Origin: Caballeronia sp. SEWSISQ10-4 2
Lineage (GTDB): Bacteria; Pseudomonadota; Gammaproteobacteria; Burkholderiales; Burkholderiaceae
Reading direction: 5' to 3'
Assembly: GCF_030464885.1 (NCBI RefSeq)
Contig: NZ_JALPRJ010000062.1
Location: 1-49,813, forward strand
Length of the DNA stretch: 49,813 nt
In this document: one piece after another, positions 42,685 to 49,813 of the stretch
How positions within the stretch are numbered: position 1 is the first letter of the stretch
Layout of the letters: the number at the start of each line of letters is the position of its first letter
Program-made: the position numbers and the translations under genes
Notes under the pieces: model-generated
Told to the model about the DNA's origin: nothing
The model's input: only the letters and a program-made list of their open reading frames with translations
The model's database searches: none

Positions 42685-44137
42685 TGCTTATGTCTTGCTA
42701 CTGGTTTTCGGCATCCCACTGCTCGCAGGCGGATGTCTGGCGCTCGTGGGACAGTACCATTTCGCGCCGAACCTCAATGTCGGGTTCAGTTTCCTGACGT
42801 TTATGGCTGCCATGCTGCTCGCCGCGCAAACCGTGGCGCACGGACCGGCCTTCGCGCTGGGCAAGCTCTTCTTCGTCGATCCGCTCAATGTGTTCCTGGT
42901 CGCGCTGACGGCCTTCGTCGGTTGGACCACATCGATTTTTTCAAGACCGTACATGCGCATCGAGCGTGACCGCGGCAAGATGACCGGTGGGCGCATGCGC
43001 CTCTACCACAGCATGTACCAGCTGTTCATCTTTGCCATGCTGCTGGCGCTGCTCACCAACAACATGGGGATCCTCTGGGTTGCCATGGAAGCTGCCACGC
43101 TCGCAACCGTCCTGCTGGTCAGCGTATACCGGACCGCAGCAAGCCTCGAAGCCGCGTGGAAATACTTCATCCTGTGCGGCGTCGGTATCGCGCAAGCGCT
43201 ATTCGGCACGATTCTTCTCTACCTCGCGGCGAGCCGCCAACTCGGCGGCAGCGATGCGTTGCTCTGGACCAGTCTGAACGCGGTCAAGGGGAGTCTCGAC
43301 CCGACCATCATGTCGCTCGCGTTTGTGTTCCTGCTGATCGGCTATGGCACCAAGGTCGGCCTAGTGCCGATGCACAACTGGCTACCCGATGCGCATGCCG
43401 AAGGCCCGACACCCATTTCGGCCGTGCTGTCCGGTTTGCTGCTCAACGTGGCCCTCTATGCCGTATTGCGCTGCAAGGTGCTGGCGGATGGCGCGCTCCA
43501 GAACGGTTTGCCTGGGCACCTGCTGGTCGGGTTCGGGCTGATCTCAGTGCTGGTCGCGACCTTTTCGATGTTCAGGCAGAAAGACGTCAAGCGACTTTTT
43601 TCGTATTCGTCGATCGAACACATGGGCCTGATGACGTTCGCCTTTGGGCTGGGCGGCCCCACCGCGACATTCGCGGGTCTGCTGCATATGACGGTTCATT
43701 CGCTCGTCAAGTCGGCCATCTTCTTCACCGTCGGACACGCGGTCCAAAAGGCCGGTACTCAGACGATCGACAACATTCGTGGGCTGCTGCGCGTAAGCCC
43801 GACCGTCGGGTGGGGCATGATGCTGGGGGCGCTCGCCATTTTGGGCATGCCGCCATTCGGCGTGTTTGCGAGTGAGTTCCTCATCCTGACCACCGCGATG
43901 AGCACACTCCCGTGGGCCACGCCCTTCCTGCTGCTCGCGCTTGCCGTGGCGTTCGCGGCCATCTTCGTACGCGTGCAGGGTATGGTGTTTGGGGACACGA
44001 CGGCCAAGGTTCTCGAACACTCACCGGCATTGCTACCGGTGTTCGTCCATCTCGGCATCGCCCTGATGCTGGGGCTCTACATTCCGCCGTATCTTGCGAC
44101 GTGGTATCGGCAAGCGGCGGCCATGATCGCGGGGTAA
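42677..44137 (+). CDS. hyfF: HyfF/NuoN-like ion-pumping membrane subunit
   Basis: A 486-residue antiporter-like protein, the second pump channel of the complex. Landmarks: the Glu in WVAMEAATLATVLLVSVYRT, AAWKYFILCGVGIAQALFGT, the Lys in LIGYGTKVGLVPMHNWLPDA, EGPTPISAVLSGLLLNVALY and DVKRLFSYSSIEHMGLMTF. It overlaps hyfE by 8 bp and precedes hyfG by 3 bp. The third antiporter-like subunit of E. coli hydrogenase 4 (HyfD) is absent here, so the membrane arm is smaller. Confidence 0.9.
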   Translation: MTDAYVLLLVFGIPLLAGGCLALVGQYHFAPNLNVGFSFLTFMAAMLLAAQTVAHGPAFALGKLFFVDPLNVFLVALTAFVGWTTSIFSRPYMRIERDRGKMTGGRMRLYHSMYQLFIFAMLLALLTNNMGILWVAMEAATLATVLLVSVYRTAASLEAAWKYFILCGVGIAQALFGTILLYLAASRQLGGSDALLWTSLNAVKGSLDPTIMSLAFVFLLIGYGTKVGLVPMHNWLPDAHAEGPTPISAVLSGLLLNVALYAVLRCKVLADGALQNGLPGHLLVGFGLISVLVATFSMFRQKDVKRLFSYSSIEHMGLMTFAFGLGGPTATFAGLLHMTVHSLVKSAIFFTVGHAVQKAGTQTIDNIRGLLRVSPTVGWGMMLGALAILGMPPFGVFASEFLILTTAMSTLPWATPFLLLALAVAFAAIFVRVQGMVFGDTTAKVLEHSPALLPVFVHLGIALMLGLYIPPYLATWYRQAAAMIAG

Positions 44138-44140
44138 CAC

Positions 44141-45709
44141 ATGCGCATCGAGGCATTCGGATTTTCCAATCAGGTCCGCCTGTCTGGGTCTGCGGATAGG
44201 TCTTCGGCTTTGCTGGCGCGAATCGATTCCAACACTTGGACCCGCACCGCCGAGACCGTGCGCGAGGCGGGCGGACGCCTGATTTCCCTGTGGGGTACCG
44301 AACAGGCAGCGAGCACATTCGTGATCTCTGCGTCTTACGCGCTGCAAGACGGCATCCTGTGGCTTCAGCTGCCAATGGGCGACGGGGATGGAAACGCGCA
44401 TGAAGCCGAATACCCGGATCTGTCGACCGTCTTTCCATGCGCGACGCGCATGCAACGGGCCGTCTTCGATCTGCTAGGGCTGCGGGCGATCGGCGCCGAG
44501 GATACCCGGCCGTGGCTGAACCATGGCAACTGGCCGACCGACTACTATCCGCTGCAAAAATCGTCCTCCGGTACGGAACGGTTTGAGTCGCAGGAAGCGG
44601 ACTATCCATTCGTGCCGGTCGCCGGAGACGGCGTCCACGAGATTGCCGTGGGGCCGATCCACGCAGGAGTGATCGAGCCGGGACACTTCCGCTTCTCGGT
44701 CGTCGGCGAGAAAGTGCTGCGACTTGAGGAGCGGCTGGGCTATGCGCACCGGGGCATCGAACGACTGTTCGAGCGCACCCCCCTGCTGCTCGGGCATCGT
44801 CTGGCGGGACGGGTCGCCGGAGACACCACGGTCGCCTTCTCATGGGCGTACTGCATGGCAGTGGAGCAAGCGTTGGACGTACGCATTCCTCCGCGCGCGC
44901 AATGGCTGCGTGCGCTGTTGCTCGAGCGCGAGCGCGTCGCCAACCATCTGGGCGATCTTGGAGCGCTTGGCAACGACGCTGGGTTCGCGTACGGTCTGGC
45001 ACAGTTTTCCCGCCTGAAGGAAGACTGGCTGCGTCTGAACGACCGGGCTTTTGGACACCGCTATCTGATGGATCGAATCGTGCCTGGGGGTGTCGCAGCG
45101 GACATCGACCCGCGCTTCATCACCGCGATGTTGACGCAGTGCGACCAGGTTGACGCGCAGGTTCGCGTGATGCAAAACATTTACGACGATCAGTCGGGTC
45201 TGCAGGATCGCTTTGCAGGCGCGGGGCTTCTCTCCGCGAAGGTGGTGGAGCACTTCGGGGTATGCGGGCTGGTCGGGCGTGCAAGTGGCCGGAAAATCGA
45301 TGTGCGCGTCGATCACCCTTACGCGCCATACCACGAGGTTCAGGTGCAGATGGTCAGCGATGATCGGGGCGATGTGACGGCCCGGGTCGCTGTGCGCTTC
45401 AACGAGATCTACGAGTCCATCCGGCTGATCCGGACCCTCCTGTCCGACCTGCCGGATGGCGACATCGTCACACGGATCGAGCACAACGGCTCGCCATCCT
45501 TTGGGGTAGGCTGGGTCGAAGGCTGGCGTGGCGATGTGTTCGTCGCACTCGAAACCGGGGTCGATGGGACCATTTCGCGCTGCCATTGCCATGACCCGTC
45601 GTGGCAGAACTGGCCAGCCCTGGAGCACGCGATCATCGGAAATATCGTTCCCGATTTTCCGCTGATCAACAAGTCGTTCAATCTGAACTACGCCGGACAC
45701 GACCTGTAA
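44141..45709 (+). CDS. hyfG: HyfG-like large subunit without [NiFe] ligands
   Basis: A 522-residue fusion of a NuoC-like part (about residues 1-150, YPDLSTVFPCATRMQRAVFD) and a NuoD/hydrogenase-large-subunit-like part (EERLGYAHRGIERLFER, ERERVANHLGDLGALGNDAGF). True hydrogenases carry CxxC near the start of this domain and DPCxxC at its end. Here the first site reads RVAGDT (from Arg224) and the last DPSWQNW (from Asp485), so all four Ni-Fe cysteines are missing and no C-terminal processing peptide is seen. By comparison with Ehr-type complexes it should not handle H2. The electron donor or acceptor is unknown; the cavity may bind a quinone or another substrate. The stop overlaps the hyfI start as TAATG. 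Confidence 0.88.
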   Translation: MRIEAFGFSNQVRLSGSADRSSALLARIDSNTWTRTAETVREAGGRLISLWGTEQAASTFVISASYALQDGILWLQLPMGDGDGNAHEAEYPDLSTVFPCATRMQRAVFDLLGLRAIGAEDTRPWLNHGNWPTDYYPLQKSSSGTERFESQEADYPFVPVAGDGVHEIAVGPIHAGVIEPGHFRFSVVGEKVLRLEERLGYAHRGIERLFERTPLLLGHRLAGRVAGDTTVAFSWAYCMAVEQALDVRIPPRAQWLRALLLERERVANHLGDLGALGNDAGFAYGLAQFSRLKEDWLRLNDRAFGHRYLMDRIVPGGVAADIDPRFITAMLTQCDQVDAQVRVMQNIYDDQSGLQDRFAGAGLLSAKVVEHFGVCGLVGRASGRKIDVRVDHPYAPYHEVQVQMVSDDRGDVTARVAVRFNEIYESIRLIRTLLSDLPDGDIVTRIEHNGSPSFGVGWVEGWRGDVFVALETGVDGTISRCHCHDPSWQNWPALEHAIIGNIVPDFPLINKSFNLNYAGHDL

Positions 45710-46236
45710 TGTGGCAACTTCTCAAACAGATCGCCAAGACCGGCGCGCCAACTCAGCGCCTGCCCGAGGGCGATGACGCATGGCGTACCGAAGGCCAGCG
45801 GATCCAGCAGGAAGTACTCGACGTGCTCGGCCGGGCGCTGAGCATTCGCACGATCGATGGAGGCTCATGCAACGGCTGCGAATTAGAGATCCACGCGCTC
45901 AACAATCCGTACTACAACATCGAAGGTCTGGGTATCAAGTTCGTCGCGAGTCCCCGCCATGCCGACATGCTGCTGGTTACTGGCCCGCTTACACTGAACA
46001 TGAAGGAAGCGGTATGGCGAGCGTACGAGGCGACGCCACATCCGAAGCTGGTCGTCGCGCTCGGCGAGTGCGCGTGTACAGGTGGCATCTTCAAGGAAAG
46101 CTACGCCGTGTGCGGGCCGCTCTCGAATCTGCTTCCCGTCGACGTCACCATACCGGGCTGCCCGCCGCCCCCCATCGATATCCTGAGGGGCATTCTCACT
46201 GCGCTTCGTGTGAAACACACACGCCCTCCGCCATGA
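45709..46236 (+). CDS. hyfI: HyfI/NuoB-like iron-sulfur subunit
   Basis: A 175-residue small subunit matching HyfI/HycG and NuoB. The [4Fe-4S] (N2-type) ligands are kept: CNGCE (Cys54, Cys57), GECACTGG (Cys121, with an additional Cys123) and GCPPPP (Cys151). So the electron-transfer cluster next to the large subunit is intact even though the [NiFe] site is lost. It is shorter than E. coli HyfI (252), missing the C-terminal extension. It is the last gene of the operon. No ferredoxin-like subunit (HyfA or HyfH) or formate dehydrogenase gene is present in the window, so the electron source is unclear. Confidence 0.9.
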   Translation: MWQLLKQIAKTGAPTQRLPEGDDAWRTEGQRIQQEVLDVLGRALSIRTIDGGSCNGCELEIHALNNPYYNIEGLGIKFVASPRHADMLLVTGPLTLNMKEAVWRAYEATPHPKLVVALGECACTGGIFKESYAVCGPLSNLLPVDVTIPGCPPPPIDILRGILTALRVKHTRPPP

Positions 46237-46346
46237 TCTGCGCCAGCGATATGCGCTGACGGCGGGCATGGGCATGAGCTTCGCGCCGGATGGATGCATG
46301 ATGACTATCCCATGTGCCATGGTGATGCTTTAGAGGATAACGAACG

Positions 46347-46799
46347 ATGAGTAAGCCATTGAGCAATCTGAAAGCGATCAGCAGTGCTCTGATGCGCAGG
46401 GCATGGCCACAGGTGCTGACGATAATCGTCGTCATGGTGGCGATCAGCCTGCGCTTTCCGTTGTGGTTTGTCGTGCTCTCGGCCGCCGTCAACGGTGCAG
46501 CGGTGGCATACCTCGCGCGATGCTTGGCGTCCCAGCCGTCAGGCCTGGCTTATGACCCGTTCCTCGGCGCCGTTCTGATCGGTAGTGGACTGGCGTCGGT
46601 TGCATTGACGCTCAAGTGGTGGTTCGTAGAACAACAAATGAAACTCGCGCCGGGCGTGCTTCTGCATCTCGCCGGCCATACCGAGGCGGCTTCAAACCCG
46701 ACTTTGGCGTGGTCGAGCGTCTTAACCCAATGGGGTTCTTGCTCGATCTTTCTGGTGATCGTAGCTGTGTGGGGGCTGGGCAGTGGGCGCGCCGAATGA
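46347..46799 (+). CDS. Small membrane protein, unknown
   Basis: A 150-residue protein with about three membrane helices (residues about 22-52, 70-90 and 128-145) and a basic start (MSKPLSNLKAISSALMRRAWP). AGAGGATAACGAACG precedes ATG 46347. It lies 110 bp after hyfI on the same strand and faces the stress-protein gene. No family recognised. It could be an accessory of the Hyf-like complex by position only. Confidence 0.6.
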   Translation: MSKPLSNLKAISSALMRRAWPQVLTIIVVMVAISLRFPLWFVVLSAAVNGAAVAYLARCLASQPSGLAYDPFLGAVLIGSGLASVALTLKWWFVEQQMKLAPGVLLHLAGHTEAASNPTLAWSSVLTQWGSCSIFLVIVAVWGLGSGRAE

Positions 46800-46876
46800 A
46801 CACCGAATGCGATGGGCACGTGCTCCGCGCAGGCAAAGGCATTTTGCGCCTGCACGCGGAAAATGAATGCGAACGG

Positions 46877-47479
46877 TCAACGTTGCCAGCGTTCAGGGGG
46901 TGCCGGCGACGCGGTCGAGACCCGCACGGGACAGACTGCCAGCGAAGCGCGACCGATGATAAACGGCTGGGGCGGGGAAGGTTTTGATTCAGTCGACGAG
47001 GTACCGGATCTCACCGCGCGACCAACGCCGGTTGACGTCGACGGCCGGACGACGAGGACCGGGATCTGGCTGTGCGTCAGCACCTTCTGGGTCTCACTGC
47101 CAAGCAACAAAGCTCGCAGACCGCCTCGGCCGTGCGACGCCATGACGATGAGATCACAGTTTCGTTGCTCTGCAACGCTGATAATCGCCTCATACGGATG
47201 ATCGCGATTCCGGGCAACCGTATCGCACTCGACACCGGCCTGCGTAGCCGCTTTCATGACCTCCCCGAGATAATCATCCGCATGCTCTCGGGTCACCTGT
47301 AAGAATCGCTCCTCGGTGTCTGCGAGCATTTCAGTGCCGTACGCGAGAACATGGAATTCCGGGATGACATGGAGCCCTGTGACTTTGGCTCCGCTTTCGC
47401 TAGCGAGCGTCACCGCCATCTGAATGGCGGCTTCGGAGAGCGCCGACCCGTCGGTCGGCACCAGCAGATGCTTGAACAT
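46877..47479 (-). CDS. Universal stress protein (UspA family)
   Basis: A 200-residue UspA-family protein. MFKHLLVPTDGSALSEAAIQ opens the domain with the conserved Asp of the nucleotide site, and ASHGRGGLRALLLGSETQKV gives the G-2x-G-9x-G(S/T) ATP-binding motif, followed by IPVLVVRP. The domain ends near residue 145; the remaining 55 residues (STSTGVGRAVRSG onward) look unlike the family. A different frame just after VVRP would give a short tail ending LVD and a stop, so a late frameshift may have extended the protein. Usp proteins accumulate under energy and oxygen limitation, which suits the neighbouring energy-conversion operon. Confidence 0.88.
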   Translation of the reverse strand: MFKHLLVPTDGSALSEAAIQMAVTLASESGAKVTGLHVIPEFHVLAYGTEMLADTEERFLQVTREHADDYLGEVMKAATQAGVECDTVARNRDHPYEAIISVAEQRNCDLIVMASHGRGGLRALLLGSETQKVLTHSQIPVLVVRPSTSTGVGRAVRSGTSSTESKPSPPQPFIIGRASLAVCPVRVSTASPAPPERWQR

Positions 47480-47827
47480 ACGTTTCTCCCCGCGGACAGA
47501 CTTGTTCGCCTTGACATCCTGTTCGGAGCCGACCGCTAAAGCCAGCGCGTCGGAACCAGAGCGACTTCTTTCAGTATAGTCAGCGTGACGAAAATTTGGC
47601 AGGTTGCTTTATCCGCGACAACGTGCCGCGCGCAGCCCCAACCGAAGACGGGAATAGTCATCCAGCGCTGTGTGCAGTTTCAGGTTCGCTCAAGATGCAC
47701 GCGGCGCACGGCCTGCGGCCTGTCGCAGGCCGCCTCCCCGTTCGGCCAATGAGTGCCGATATCTTGCACAAAATCATACGTCGGGCCAGACACGTTCGCG
47801 CATCGGGCGTCTTCACGAAAACCTGCA
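47480..47827. other. Gap without a clear gene, with one hairpin
   Basis: This should hold the UspA promoter region, but no convincing boxes were recognised. A GC-rich inverted repeat, GCGGCCTG (47715-47722) and CAGGCCGC (47726-47733) with a 3-base loop, is followed by no T-run and may be a REP-like hairpin. An open frame here in another phase lacks gene-like features. Confidence 0.4.
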
Positions 47828-48160
47828 ATGACGCCCGTCAAGTTCATTCTCCGCTACACCGCCGTGCCGTTGATGGCAATTATTGCCGTTGTGCTCTGGG
47901 CCTCGCTTCGTGCATCCGTCGAAATCGATGCGCGACAGTACGCGTCACTGTCCGAGGCTTATGCGAGCCTTCCCGTGGATCTCAGGCACGACATTGCGGA
48001 TGCGATGACGTCGGGGAAGCTGAGCAAATGGGACTATTCTTCGCTTGTCCGACATTCGCTTGACGATGGAATTGTTCTCGACTGGCCACCGGAAGACAAG
48101 GCAGACGTTACAGGTGAACGGGCAAGACTGGTCGCGCTCGTGAAAGCAGACAGGCTTTGA
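47828..48160 (+). CDS. Small membrane-anchored hypothetical protein
   Basis: A 110-residue protein with one N-terminal hydrophobic helix (FILRYTAVPLMAIIAVVLWA) after a short basic start, then a soluble region with DLRHDIADAMTSGKLSKWDY and several acidic residues. It is likely anchored in the inner membrane with the soluble part outside. No family recognised and no strong ribosome site. It stands between the stress protein and the group II intron remnant. Confidence 0.45.
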   Translation: MTPVKFILRYTAVPLMAIIAVVLWASLRASVEIDARQYASLSEAYASLPVDLRHDIADAMTSGKLSKWDYSSLVRHSLDDGIVLDWPPEDKADVTGERARLVALVKADRL

Positions 48161-48430
48161 GCCGCGCTGCTCACTGGGTTTTCGATATTGGCCTGCAGAC
48201 TGGATAGCGTCAAGCAGCACGCCGGACAAAATGATTGTCGCTCCCCAGCTGACTTGCGACGGCAGCGCCAAGCATTGACGAATGCTGTTGCTGTTCGTGT
48301 CCTGTAATGGGGTTAGACTGATTTGTATTGGTCATGTCTGTCTCATCAAGAATAGGGGATTCAGAAGCGCCTTTGGAAATATCCGGGGTTGGGTCGCGGT
48401 AGGGACGGTGGTTACCCACCGCCCCCCGCA

Positions 48431-48465
48431 CAGATCCGTACGTGCAGCACTACTGCATACGGCTC
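48431..48465 (-). ncRNA. Group II intron domain V
   Basis: On the minus strand GAGCCGTATGCAG-TAGTG-CTGCACGTACGGATCTG forms the compact hairpin characteristic of group II intron domain V. It is followed by a domain VI-like hairpin (GGTGGGTAACCACC) and a TCCCTACCGC 3' end near 48395. It directly follows the reverse-transcriptase fragment, confirming an intron 3' half. The host gene beyond the 3' end may be a minus-strand frame ending near 48210. Confidence 0.75.
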
Positions 48466-49136
48466 CTACCAAAGGTGTTGACGTAAAACCGCTCCGACGG
48501 ATGCGGGTGAAGTACTTTGCAAGGGGGCAGGTATTTGCTGATCACACGGCCGAACCGTGACCAAGGCAGCCGATGCCGCTGACTTCTTCGCATCAGTGCG
48601 TGACGCCAAGAGCGGCGCACTGCGTAAAGGAAGCCCGACAAGCGGCGAAGGTTGCCCGGCACCGCATGATAGTTAAAATACCCTTGAATCACCCGCCTCA
48701 GCCATCGACCTACCACAGGTACCGGTTCATGGCGACGCCGCATCAGCGTTTGCCGAATGCGCGTCAGCGATGCACGCATCCGCTTCTTGCTCGTCAACCG
48801 AATGATCTTGAATTGGCCATTCGACCTAGCCGTGCCACAGCAGTGCGTGAAGCCTAGAAAGTCGAATGTCTCCGGCTTTCCGGCTCCACGCTCTTGACGT
48901 TGTTGCGCGGCGAATCGCCCGAAGCGAATCAACCGCGTTTTGTCCGGGTGGAGTTTCAGTTTGAATTTGGCAAGACGTTCCCGCAGTGCCGCCAGGAATC
49001 GTTTTGCATCGCCTTCGTATTGGAAACCCACCACACTGTCGTCGGCGTAGCGTACGAGGATGACATCGCCAGTAGCATGTCGTTGGCGCCATTGCTGCGC
49101 CCATAAATCCAGCACATAGTGGTAAGTGCTCAAAAA
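48450..49136 (-). pseudogene. Group II intron reverse transcriptase/maturase, 5'-truncated
   Basis: About 230 C-terminal codons of an intron-encoded protein. Seen: YHYVLDLWAQQWRQRH, the catalytic VRYADDSVVGF (YADD), LKLHPDKTRLIRFGRFA, FDFLGFTH and the maturase part VGRWLRRVIQGYFNYHAVPG. The N-terminal half of the polymerase is gone; the sequence breaks about 25 bp from the IS66 transposase end. Domain V follows at 48431-48465. The intron cannot move by itself. Confidence 0.88.
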
Positions 49137-49161
49137 GCCGGGGCGAACGGCTGCATCCTGT

Positions 49162-49813
49162 TCAAGCAGGGTGAACGAGGCGTTGTTCAACCAGGTGCGG
49201 CAGTGGTGGGATGTGATCGCTACATGAAATGCGATCGGTCAGATAATTCCAGAATGAGATGCCCAGCTTACGACAGGTCTTCTTCAGGCTGGAGAAGGTG
49301 TCGCGACATTGCCGACCGAGTTCGCTGCGCGTGCCGCCACTGACCTTCTGCTTTTTCACGTGATCGCGAATATCGCGCTCACTGTCATTCGTGTGTAGCG
49401 GGACCTCAGGGCGCTCCAGCACCAGCAGCAACTCGGACTTGTTCAGGCGAATCCGCCTGAGCAAACGGTTGAGTGTCGCGTAGCGGGTCTTCTGGGTGAA
49501 GACCGCGTCAAAGCACGCTTGCAGTTCGCGCTTGCGTTTGAGGGTGGGATGCCGCTTGTAGTCCTTAAGGTCCGCGTACAGCGACCAGATGTCACTGCGC
49601 ACGCGTGCAATATCCTCACGGTGTTGATCATTCAACGGCAGCAGCTTGTGAACCAGGCGCTCCGCGTGTACCCAACATAAGCCGTGAATCAAGACATTGA
49701 ACTGTCCGGCGTCATCGCTGATGACGGCGAGATCCTGGGCCACGCCGCGCCGCTTAAGCTGAGATTCCACGGCGAGATAGACAAGTTTGCATTGTGATTC
49801 AAGCGCTTGGCTT
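49162..49813 (-). CDS. IS66-family transposase, partial at window edge
   Basis: About 216 C-terminal codons; the frame stays open to the end of the window, so the start lies outside. Landmarks: SDDAGQFNVLIHGLCWVHAE, RHPTLKRKRELQACFDAVFT, LNKSELLLVLERPEVPLHTN, DSERDIRDHVKKQKVSGGTR and LGRQCRDTFSSLKKTCRKLG, which are the second half of an IS66-type DDE transposase with its terminal Glu in DSER. It ends near the usual family end, about 25 bp from the intron fragment, so the insertion probably truncated the intron. Confidence 0.85.
   Translation of the reverse strand, partial: SQALESQCKLVYLAVESQLKRRGVAQDLAVISDDAGQFNVLIHGLCWVHAERLVHKLLPLNDQHREDIARVRSDIWSLYADLKDYKRHPTLKRKRELQACFDAVFTQKTRYATLNRLLRRIRLNKSELLLVLERPEVPLHTNDSERDIRDHVKKQKVSGGTRSELGRQCRDTFSSLKKTCRKLGISFWNYLTDRISCSDHIPPLPHLVEQRLVHPA

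Noticed and set aside
39068..46236. Functional [NiFe] hydrogenase 4 or formate hydrogenlyase
   Set aside because: The large subunit lacks both CxxC motifs and no ferredoxin, formate dehydrogenase or maturation genes are seen.
1..49813. CRISPR array, tRNA or rRNA genes
   Set aside because: No regularly spaced repeats and no cloverleaf or rRNA-like stretches were recognised on reading the window; weak candidates could be missed without a search tool.

Overview
The window looks like accessory DNA from a Burkholderiaceae genome (Burkholderia, Paraburkholderia or Caballeronia). The basis is a Burkholderia-type trimeric porin, a BrnTA toxin-antitoxin pair next to P2-like tail genes, and an abundance of IS families common in that group. 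It is a mosaic: four cargo blocks separated by broken or intact mobile elements.

Block 1 (1-17.9 kb) is a toxin, nuclease and defence-like island. It opens with a PD-(D/E)XK-like protein and an HNH nuclease. It then carries a small HExxH metalloprotease-like gene, a two-helix membrane peptide and a Cys-His-Asp hydrolase-like protein. The centrepiece is one 3862-codon gene (2924-14512) with the architecture of an ABC-toxin A subunit (TcA), enlarged by two beta-helix and three LamG-like modules. It overlaps a 343-codon gene of unknown function; no TcB or TcC gene is visible. A near-identical 478-bp direct repeat holding the HExxH gene flanks this 14-kb stretch, and the right copy is fused in frame to another small gene. 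An Abi_C-like protein follows.

Block 2 (18.4-23.8 kb) is mobile debris: an IS110-family remnant, an apparently complete ISNCY (IS1202-like) element, brnTA, and a P2-like prophage remnant consisting of truncated gpT, gpU and a short gpD.

Block 3 (23.8-31.4 kb) is a catabolic island. A LysR regulator diverges from an operon for an M20 hydrolase, an MHS-type transporter, a kynureninase-like PLP enzyme and a VOC plus double-cupin protein, and a porin follows. A shared GTTTG-type motif lies in both promoter regions and suggests one LysR regulon. Tn3-type, recombinase and IS6 fragments (31.4-32.8 kb) close the block.

Block 4 (33-48.2 kb) centres on a six-gene operon, hyfB-C-E-F-G-I-like. Its large subunit has lost all four Cys ligands of the [NiFe] site while the small subunit keeps its [4Fe-4S] ligands, so it should be an energy-converting-hydrogenase-related (Ehr-type) ion-pumping complex and not a hydrogenase. 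Around it are two spermidine-synthase-fold proteins, a degenerate HPr-like protein, a thioredoxin-fold-like protein, a lone CZB domain, a YoaK (DUF1275) membrane protein, a frameshifted receiver domain and a universal stress protein. This suggests an anaerobic or energy-stress module, which is an inference. The right edge (48.4-49.8 kb) holds the 3' part of a group II intron next to an IS66-family transposase that runs off the window.
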